From assembly GCA_019873735.1 (NCBI GenBank), contig JAIOAQ010000001.1:156277-220276 (forward strand): a stretch of DNA of 64,000 bases. Reading direction: 5' to 3'. Positions 58,959 through 64,000 of this stretch are shown here, one piece after another. A program made the position numbers and the translations under genes. Positions within the stretch are counted from its first letter, which is position 1; each line of letters begins with the position of its first letter. This DNA comes from Chloroflexota bacterium (GTDB taxonomy: Bacteria > Chloroflexota > Anaerolineae > Anaerolineales > Villigracilaceae). A model generated the notes under the pieces. The model was not told where the DNA came from. It did no database searches and saw nothing but the letters and a program-made list of their open reading frames with translations.

Positions 58959-60023
58959 ATGCACGAAATTGTGGTCAATTTGCATATGCACACGCGCTAC
59001 TCCGATGGGACGGGCACTCATCGGGATATTGCCCGCGCGGCTCTACAGGCCGGCCTGGATGCGGTTATTGTCACCGACCACAACGTCTGGGTGCAGGGAC
59101 TTGAAGGCTATTACCGCCAGGGCAGCCAGCGGGTCTTGCTGCTGGTGGGCGAGGAAGTTCACGATCAGAGGCGTGAGCCGCAAAAGAATCACGTGCTGGT
59201 TTTCGGCGCCGGGCGCGACATGGCCTCTTTTGCCGATGACCCCCAGTCTCTTCTGGATGCTGTTCGCGGCGCCGGCGGACTGGCTTTCCTGGCGCACATC
59301 CATGACCCGGAGCAGCCCGCCGTTCACGAACCGGATATTTCCTGGGTGGACTGGAGCGTGCAGGGATTTACCGGCGTTGAGTTGTGGAATGGGATGAGCG
59401 AGTTTAAGGGCTTGCTGAAGACGCGTCTGCATGCTTTGTTCTACGCCTATTTTCCCGAGTTGATTGCCCGCGGACCCTACCCGCAGGCCATCCAAAAATG
59501 GGATGAACTCCTGCTGGACGGGAAGCGCCCGGTTGCAATTGGCGGCTCAGACGCTCATGCTTTACACGCCAGCCTGGGACCCCTTCGCCGCACCCTTTTT
59601 CCGTATGAATTCCATTTTGCGGCCATCAACACCCATTTGCTCTTGCCGGCCCCGCTGAGCGGCGACCTGACCGCCGACCGGCGCCTGATTCTGGAGGCGT
59701 TTTCGGCGGGTCATGCCTTCATCGGCTACGATCTGCCGGCCTCGACGCGCGGCTTCCGCTTCAGCGCGCAGGGAAAGGGCATTCGGGCGGTCATGGGCGA
59801 TGAAATTCAGGCTGCGGGCGCCCTCACCCTGCAGGCACATTTACCCGCTCTGGCCCACGAATGCCGCCTGATCAAGGATGGCAGGCCGATTCGCGTCTGG
59901 AAACGCGCCCAGGCCTGCACCCATATCGCCAGCGCGCCGGGCGTCTATCGTTTTGAAGCCTACCGCCGCGCCTGGGGACGTCTGCGCGCCTGGATTTTCA
60001 GCAATCCGATTTACATTCGTTGA
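58959..60023 (+). CDS. PHP-domain metal-dependent phosphoesterase
   Basis: A 354-residue PHP hydrolase. Metal sites are visible: NLHMHTRYSDGTGTH at the start (His-x-His, Asp), VIVTDHNVWVQG, GEEVHD, FLAHIHDPEQP, and GGSDAHALHASLG near residue 200. PHP enzymes hydrolyse phosphate esters or nucleotides in a three-metal site (YciV, HisPPase type). The frame extends to 58680 but that part lies antisense to secG; the PHP fold starts at ATG 58959, with AAAGG five bases upstream. It is a single gene, divergent from secG. The substrate is unknown. Confidence 0.88.
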   Translation: MHEIVVNLHMHTRYSDGTGTHRDIARAALQAGLDAVIVTDHNVWVQGLEGYYRQGSQRVLLLVGEEVHDQRREPQKNHVLVFGAGRDMASFADDPQSLLDAVRGAGGLAFLAHIHDPEQPAVHEPDISWVDWSVQGFTGVELWNGMSEFKGLLKTRLHALFYAYFPELIARGPYPQAIQKWDELLLDGKRPVAIGGSDAHALHASLGPLRRTLFPYEFHFAAINTHLLLPAPLSGDLTADRRLILEAFSAGHAFIGYDLPASTRGFRFSAQGKGIRAVMGDEIQAAGALTLQAHLPALAHECRLIKDGRPIRVWKRAQACTHIASAPGVYRFEAYRRAWGRLRAWIFSNPIYIR

Positions 60024-60043
60024 GGTATTTACCTACCCTTAAC

Positions 60044-60134
60044 CCTCCCGCAGGTTAGAACAGGGCCGGCAATTGATGCTGGTACTCATGACGGTGTCTT
60101 GCGACTTGGAAATTACGCCAAAACCTGCGGGAGG
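60044..60134. repeat. 13-bp inverted repeat in the PHP/panB intergenic region
   Basis: CCTCCCGCAGGTT (60044-60056) and AACCTGCGGGAGG (60122-60134) are exact complements 65 bases apart. The 210-base gap (60024-60233) holds no gene. The IR lies just upstream of the terminator at 60172-60208, and a small TTACTC/GAGTAA hairpin is at 60143-60157. It could be a dispersed non-coding element or an RNA fold. Confidence 0.5.
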
Positions 60135-60171
60135 ATAGGCAGTTACTCGTTGAGTAATTTCGGCAAAAGGG

Positions 60172-60208
60172 AAACGTCCCGAAGGTTTGATCAGCCTTCG
60201 GGACGTTT
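60172..60208. terminator. Strong bidirectional intrinsic terminator (PHP gene / panB)
   Basis: A perfect 14-bp stem, AAACGTCCCGAAGG (60172-60185) and CCTTCGGGACGTTT (60195-60208), with a nine-base loop. It is followed by T on both strands and sits 26 bases from the panB stop and about 150 bases after the PHP stop. Confidence 0.85.
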
Positions 60209-60233
60209 TGAGTCGGCAGTTACGGCGGGCCGG

Positions 60234-61100
60234 CTATTCGAGCAACGCTTTCAATTCTTCCCATTCTTCATCCGGCATGCCAAACCAGTTTTCCGGCTGA
60301 GGGAATTGTTTGCTGATGACCTCGTCGTGATAGGCTTTCAGGCCGTTGAGGATGACTTCGCCGGCGTTGCCGTAGACCTTGGCCATCTTCGGCTTGAACT
60401 TGGGGTAGAGGCCGAACATGTCGTGGTAGATGAGCAGTTGACCGTGCGCATGTGGCCCGGAGCCGAGACTCATGATGATGCAGTTCTCGGCGCGCTCGGT
60501 GATGAGTTGACACAGCCGGTCGGGGACCATCTCCAGCAGGATCATGAACGCCCCGGCTTTTTCGAGCGCTTTGGCGTCGTCCACGATCTTCTTGGCCAGG
60601 GCGGCGGACTTGCCCTGCACGCGGAAGCCGCCCAGTGCGGAGACGGATTGCGGCGTCAGGCCGAGGTGACCGATGGCCGGGATGCCGGCGTCCACGATGC
60701 CCTTGATGCGGTCGGCCATGGCGGCGCCGCCTTCCAGTTTGATGGCATCGCAGCCAGCCTCGGCCATGAAGCGGCCGGCATTGCGTATCGCCGTTTCAAC
60801 ACTCGGCTGGTAGGTCATGTAGGGCATGTCGCCGACGACGAAGGCGGTCGGGGCGCCGCGGCGGACGGCCTGAGCGTGGCGGATCATGTCGTCCATCGTC
60901 ACCGGCAGGGTCGAGTCGTAGCCGAGCATGGTCATGCCGAGGCTGTCGCCGACGAGGATCATCTCGATGCCGGCCTGCTCCTGCAGGTGGGCGGTGGGAT
61001 AGTCGTAGCAGGTCAGCCAGGTGATCGGCTCGCCTTTGCGGACCTTGTCGAACAGGTAGGGCAGGGTGATTTTCTTGCGGGGGGAAGGTTGTTCGGGCAT
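60234..61100 (-). CDS. panB: 3-methyl-2-oxobutanoate hydroxymethyltransferase PanB
   Basis: A 288-residue TIM-barrel enzyme that adds a one-carbon unit from methylene-tetrahydrofolate to ketoisovalerate, the first step of pantothenate and coenzyme A synthesis. Motifs: ITWLTCYDYPTAHLQEQAG, ILVGDSLGMTMLGYDSTLPV (metal-binding Asp), FVVGDMPYMTYQ (second Asp), AIKLEGGAAM, IPAIGHLGLTPQSV and LLEMVPDRL with the catalytic Glu. Length is typical. AAGGAG precedes the ATG. It follows the TPR gene on the same strand by three bases, so both share a transcript. panC and panD are not in the window. Confidence 0.97.
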   Translation of the reverse strand: MPEQPSPRKKITLPYLFDKVRKGEPITWLTCYDYPTAHLQEQAGIEMILVGDSLGMTMLGYDSTLPVTMDDMIRHAQAVRRGAPTAFVVGDMPYMTYQPSVETAIRNAGRFMAEAGCDAIKLEGGAAMADRIKGIVDAGIPAIGHLGLTPQSVSALGGFRVQGKSAALAKKIVDDAKALEKAGAFMILLEMVPDRLCQLITERAENCIIMSLGSGPHAHGQLLIYHDMFGLYPKFKPKMAKVYGNAGEVILNGLKAYHDEVISKQFPQPENWFGMPDEEWEELKALLE

Positions 61101-61103
61101 AGG

Positions 61104-63101
61104 TTACTCCTTTTGGGGTTTTGGGGTTCTTTTCTTTCGAATTTTCAACTCGGTTAATGCTCTTAAAATGTCAAGGCGCTGGCGGTATTCTTCGAACTCG
61201 TTGTCTTCTGGCTCAGTTTGCTCCCACATTTCCATCCAGGAAAGCGCGCCGTCCGTGTTTTTTTCGGCGAGCAGCAGGTCAATTTGCGTTTTGCAAAGCG
61301 TGTTGAATTCGGTTACGTGGAAAAGATCTTTGGTCTCCATCCAGTGGTTGAGGATGGAACGCGCCTTCTCATAATCTTTTGCAACAATGGCTTTGCGCGC
61401 TGCGGTCATTTGACCGAAAAAGTAATCGGGGAAGGCCTCGATGATATGGCCGATAATGGCCTCGGCTTCTTCCCGCTTTTCTTGCATGGTCAGCGCCATC
61501 GCCAGGTTGTTGAGCAGGCCGGGATGCTCCGGCTGGATGACAAGCGCTTTGCGCAGGTATTCTTCGGCTTTGGCCCATTCTTTGTCCATCAGGGCTTGGA
61601 CGGCTTTTCCCATCAATTCCAAGGCTTTTGTCTGCAGAGGATATTGGTCAACGATTGGCTCGGGGGTAATTTCGAAGCCCAGTAGCAGGATGGATCTCCA
61701 TTGACCTTGAATCCACATCTTCACCTGGCCGCGTGGAGCAACTTTGTGTTTGGAGAGCACCTGGGCGGCTTTCAGCCGCATTTCGTCTGAACCTTTTTGG
61801 CCAAACGCAAAGCCTTTGAGCAGGTCCAGCCAGGCCGGATGAGCGGACGTCTCGGCAAGTTTGATGACCAATTCTTTGGCCTGGCTGTCGCCGCGTTCCA
61901 GGAAAAACGGCGCCAGTTGAAGCAGTTCGGGGTGCAGGTCCAAAAAGCGCTGCATGGCAGGCTGCAAGGCGTTCTCGTCTTTACTTTTGGCAGCCCGCTC
62001 CACGGCGCGTGTCATTTCGAGAATGGTTGTATGGGGCAGCATGTTGGACAGCGGAAACGCCCAGGGACCGTTGCGCTCATGGGCGGGCTTTTTCAGGTCC
62101 GCAAGATTCTCCTGGGCAGGTTCGAAATGGGGATTCTGCTTCAGGGCGCGCTGCCAATCGGCGCGGGCTCCTTTTTCGTCGCCCAGCATGTATTTCGATA
62201 CGGCGACAAAATGGTAAAAATGCTCGTCCAGTTCCAGCGGGTCAGCCTCTCGGTTGGCGCGATCAGCCAGGTCGAGCAGGCCCTGGTCGTCGCCGACGAA
62301 CGCCAGCGCTTCGGCGATTTTTATCCAGCGTTCGGAGGCCTTTGCAGTGGATGTTTTCAGCCGCTCGAGATAGGGATGCGTTTCTTCCTTCCGCCCGGAC
62401 ATGTACAGGTAGCGGACGAGGTTCGCCAGGGCGTGGACGTTGTCCGGCTCGATGGCCAGCACCCGCTGACAGGCCTCGATGGCGCGCGGCAGGTCGCCTT
62501 CCAGCCAGTAGATCTGGCTGAGGTTGTTGAGAGGCGGGACGAAGTGCGGTTTCTGGCGTTGCAGTTTTTCGATCAGCGCCTTGCCGCGCCCGAAATCGCC
62601 GCTGTTCAGACAGACCTGCACCTCTTCGTGCTGGACGGCAAAATCGAAGTCGGCCTCGAAATCCAGCCCGGACTCTGCCAGAATTTTCGGCAGGCCTTCC
62701 TCCAGTTGGCGCACCGTTTTCCTGACTTCGTTGGCGCGTTCATGCTGCGGCCAGCGTTTGAGAAATTCACGGAAAGCCTCCAGCGCCAGCACCAGGTAAC
62801 CGTTGGCGAGACAGGCTCCCGCCGTTCCTAATTTGATCTCGGGGCGGTTGGGCGTCAGGCGGTGCAGGCTGCGCATGGCTTTCAGGTAGCCGCGGTTGTC
62901 TTGTAAATCGTAGCAGGCATTGGCCATCATTTCCAGCACATAGACCTGATTGGGATAGCGCTCATCCAGTTCTTCCAGAAGTTCCAGCGCCTGGGCTGGC
63001 TTTCCTTTATCGAGCAATTCGCCGGCTTCGTCCAGCCCTTCGCGCAGGCGGCGCGGCAGGTTGATGGGATCTATGCGGGCGGGGGAGTTTTTTTTGCTCA
63101 T
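61104..63101 (-). CDS. Large TPR-repeat protein
   Basis: A 665-residue soluble protein built mainly of tetratricopeptide helices: ALELLEELDERYPNQ, LVLALEAFREFLKRWPQH, LSQIYWLEGDLPRAIEACQRVLAIEPDN, KWAKAEEYLRKALVIQPEHPGLLNNLAMAL-type segments (abridged). The middle (about 355-470) is less clear and may be a spacer or a different fold. The start is the ATG at 63101 after AAAGG; an in-frame frame upstream reaches 63170 but is poor. TPRs hold protein partners. It is cotranscribed with panB, with no clear functional link. No signal peptide. Confidence 0.85.
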   Translation of the reverse strand: MSKKNSPARIDPINLPRRLREGLDEAGELLDKGKPAQALELLEELDERYPNQVYVLEMMANACYDLQDNRGYLKAMRSLHRLTPNRPEIKLGTAGACLANGYLVLALEAFREFLKRWPQHERANEVRKTVRQLEEGLPKILAESGLDFEADFDFAVQHEEVQVCLNSGDFGRGKALIEKLQRQKPHFVPPLNNLSQIYWLEGDLPRAIEACQRVLAIEPDNVHALANLVRYLYMSGRKEETHPYLERLKTSTAKASERWIKIAEALAFVGDDQGLLDLADRANREADPLELDEHFYHFVAVSKYMLGDEKGARADWQRALKQNPHFEPAQENLADLKKPAHERNGPWAFPLSNMLPHTTILEMTRAVERAAKSKDENALQPAMQRFLDLHPELLQLAPFFLERGDSQAKELVIKLAETSAHPAWLDLLKGFAFGQKGSDEMRLKAAQVLSKHKVAPRGQVKMWIQGQWRSILLLGFEITPEPIVDQYPLQTKALELMGKAVQALMDKEWAKAEEYLRKALVIQPEHPGLLNNLAMALTMQEKREEAEAIIGHIIEAFPDYFFGQMTAARKAIVAKDYEKARSILNHWMETKDLFHVTEFNTLCKTQIDLLLAEKNTDGALSWMEMWEQTEPEDNEFEEYRQRLDILRALTELKIRKKRTPKPQKE

Positions 63102-63181
63102 GGATGATTCCTTTGTGTGAGGTGGGGCAAATCGTAATTCCCTTTTTCTGGCCGAAAATGACAAAATCATCTGGGTTTTCT

Positions 63182-63204
63182 CCCCTCTCTTCCTGGGAGA
63201 GGGG
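63182..63204. repeat. Palindrome CCCCTCTC/GAGAGGGG, related to the element at 10184-10289
   Basis: CCCCTCTC (63182-63189) pairs with GAGAGGGG (63197-63204) with a seven-base loop, followed by GGCGGGGGTGAGGGTGGG. The GTGAGGG tract recalls the element near 10184-10289. It is in the 182-base gap between two TPR genes. Confidence 0.5.
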
Positions 63205-63232
63205 CGGGGGTGAGGGTGGGTAGGTAGTTATA

Positions 63233-63284
63233 GCAAATCTCTGATTTGCCACGTTTGCGCAAGTCGGAGACTTGCGCCACGTTT
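63233..63284. repeat. Paired palindromes with GCCACGTTT direct repeats
   Basis: Two perfect hairpins: GCAAATC/GATTTGC (63233-63239 and 63243-63249, loop TCT) and GCGCAAGTC/GACTTGCGC (63257-63265 and 63269-63277, loop GGA). Each is followed by GCCACGTTT (from 63248 and from 63276). The arrangement looks like a short dispersed palindromic element of the REP type. The last bases overlap the stop codon of the following TPR gene on the minus strand. Confidence 0.55.
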
Positions 63285-64000
63285 CAAGATTTTAACAGCC
63301 TCGCCAGCGCGCTTTCGATCTTCCGGCGGTCTTCAGGGCGGGGGCGGAGTTGCAGGGCGCGTTGATAGTGTTCAACGGCCTCTTCCCGCCGTTTTTGCGG
63401 TTCCAGCGCCTGGAACGCCAGGAAGTAATGATTGCGGGGCTCGCGCGGATTGAGCCGGATGGCCTGGGCGAAAGAGGCTTCGGCCTCTTTGAACTTCTTC
63501 AGCCGGGCATAGGCGCTTCCCTGCAGGCAATAGAGGGAAGAACGGCCTTCGATATCTACCACTTTGCGCAAACCGCGCTCGAGGATTTTCAACGCTTCAG
63601 CGGGCGAACGGTTCAGTTCCATGAGCGCCCAGGCTTGCCAAACAGGTGCGTGTGTCGGGTCGGCGCGGGTGCCTTGCTCGAAGAGGGCGCGGGCGCGCTC
63701 CAGGTGGCCGGCCTTTTGCTCCATGAGCGCCCAGGCTTGATAGGTGGGTGCGTTTGTCGGGTCGGCGCGGGTGCCTTGCTCGAAGAGGGCGCGGGCGCGC
63801 TCCAGGTTGCCGGCCTTTTGCTCCATGAGCGCCCAGGCTTGCCAAACAGGTGCGTGTGTCGGGTCGGCGCGGGTGCCTTGCTCGAAGAGGGCGCGGGCGC
63901 GCTCCAGGTTGCCGGCCTTTTGCTCCATGAGCGCCCAGGCTTGATAGGTGGGGGCATCGGTCGGGTCGGCGCGGGTGCCTTGCTCGAAGAGGGCGCGGGC
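63284..64000 (-). CDS. TPR protein with nearly identical repeats, N-terminus beyond window
   Basis: The frame is open from base 64000 to the stop at 63284, so at least 239 residues are present and the start lies outside. The first part is a run of 34-residue TPR units of the form QAWALMEQKAGNLERARAL plus FEQGTRADPTHAPVW, repeating at least three times with only a few changes (His/Asn/Asp, Val-Trp/Thr-Tyr, Asn/His). The C-terminal part has ordinary TPRs (GSAYARLKKFKEAEASFAQ; EEAVEHYQRALQLRPRP). Near identity at DNA level means recent duplication. It acts as a protein-binding scaffold by family knowledge. Partners are unknown. Confidence 0.85.
   Translation of the reverse strand, partial: ARALFEQGTRADPTDAPTYQAWALMEQKAGNLERARALFEQGTRADPTHAPVWQAWALMEQKAGNLERARALFEQGTRADPTNAPTYQAWALMEQKAGHLERARALFEQGTRADPTHAPVWQAWALMELNRSPAEALKILERGLRKVVDIEGRSSLYCLQGSAYARLKKFKEAEASFAQAIRLNPREPRNHYFLAFQALEPQKRREEAVEHYQRALQLRPRPEDRRKIESALARLLKS
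63619..64000 (-). repeat. 102-bp tandem repeat array inside the TPR gene
   Basis: The string CCATGAGCGCCCAGGCTT recurs at 63619, 63721, 63823 and 63925, an exact 102-base period (34 codons). Units alternate between two versions (GCTTGCCAAACAGG and GCTTGATAGGTG), giving a 204-bp higher-order period. The array continues past the right edge. Because 102 is a multiple of three, gain or loss of units keeps the frame. Confidence 0.9.

Noticed and set aside
60099..61157. A 352-codon plus-strand frame across panB
   Set aside because: It begins inside the terminator region and runs antisense to PanB, whose catalytic motifs are all in place.
63613..63957. Extra open frames on both strands in the TPR repeat array
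   Set aside because: A repeat of 102 bases without stops keeps other frames open too; only the TPR frame makes sense as protein.
63619..64000. Possible CRISPR array
   Set aside because: The period is a constant 102 bases with no unique spacers and codes for TPR units.

Overview
This 64 kb window looks like an ordinary chromosomal stretch from a moderately GC-rich, free-living bacterium. The best fit is Chloroflexi, class Anaerolineae. The clues are a fused transaldolase/glucose-6-phosphate isomerase, a glutaminyl-tRNA synthetase, paired CooC-type ATPases, an archease-RtcB pair, lipoproteins and membrane-anchored solute-binding proteins, multi-GAF HD-GYP signalling, and a G5/3D-domain protein next to rsmA. 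This assignment is by inference; there is no 16S gene here. I saw no rRNA, tRNA, CRISPR array, prophage or insertion sequence.

Layout. 1-4.5 kb: a GH36 alpha-galactosidase (cut by the left edge), two CooC-like ATPases, an iron-type alcohol dehydrogenase and an ABM monooxygenase. 4.7-10.1 kb: a 1522-residue sensor ending in an HD-GYP phosphodiesterase, then a ZIP metal transporter. 10.3-20.6 kb: glnS, two small envelope genes, pth, mfd, and one protein joining two Dpp-type permeases to an M28-like peptidase domain that has lost key active-site residues. 20.7-27.5 kb: a pentose-phosphate operon (tkt, rpiB, tal-pgi) ending in a frameshifted membrane glycosyltransferase. 27.5-30 kb: archease, rtcB and a lipoprotein. 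30-34.5 kb: the amino-acid ABC transporter aapJQMP. 34.6-41.3 kb: ybaK, rel, moeA, a small Cys/acidic protein, a dimethylargininase and a duplicated creatininase. 41.3-44.6 kb: two tiny membrane proteins and a glycosyltransferase/sulfotransferase/flippase-like cassette. 44.6-48.2 kb: an rRNA methyltransferase, the G5/3D lipoprotein, rsmA and a dolichol-phosphate-mannose-synthase-like enzyme. 48.2-50.1 kb: a Roadblock, V4R and REC/degenerate-GGDEF operon. 50.3-54.9 kb: an L,D-transpeptidase, a PIG-L deacetylase, a Fe-S PD-(D/E)XK nuclease, a phosphodiester glycosidase and a DUF1385 protein. 54.9-58.9 kb: secG, a peptide-binding protein, an unknown gene and an M20 dipeptidase. 59-64 kb: a PHP hydrolase, panB and two TPR proteins; the last has an almost identical 102-bp tandem array and runs off the right edge.

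Together the genes describe a heterotroph that scavenges sugars, peptides and amino acids, keeps the non-oxidative pentose phosphate branch in one operon, and invests in envelope glycolipids and peptidoglycan remodelling. Several starts lie 7-11 bases after a -10 box with no Shine-Dalgarno sequence, which suggests leaderless transcripts. The most unusual objects are the permease-pseudopeptidase fusion, the creatininase with a decayed N-terminal copy, the Roadblock/V4R/response-regulator module and the tandem TPR array.
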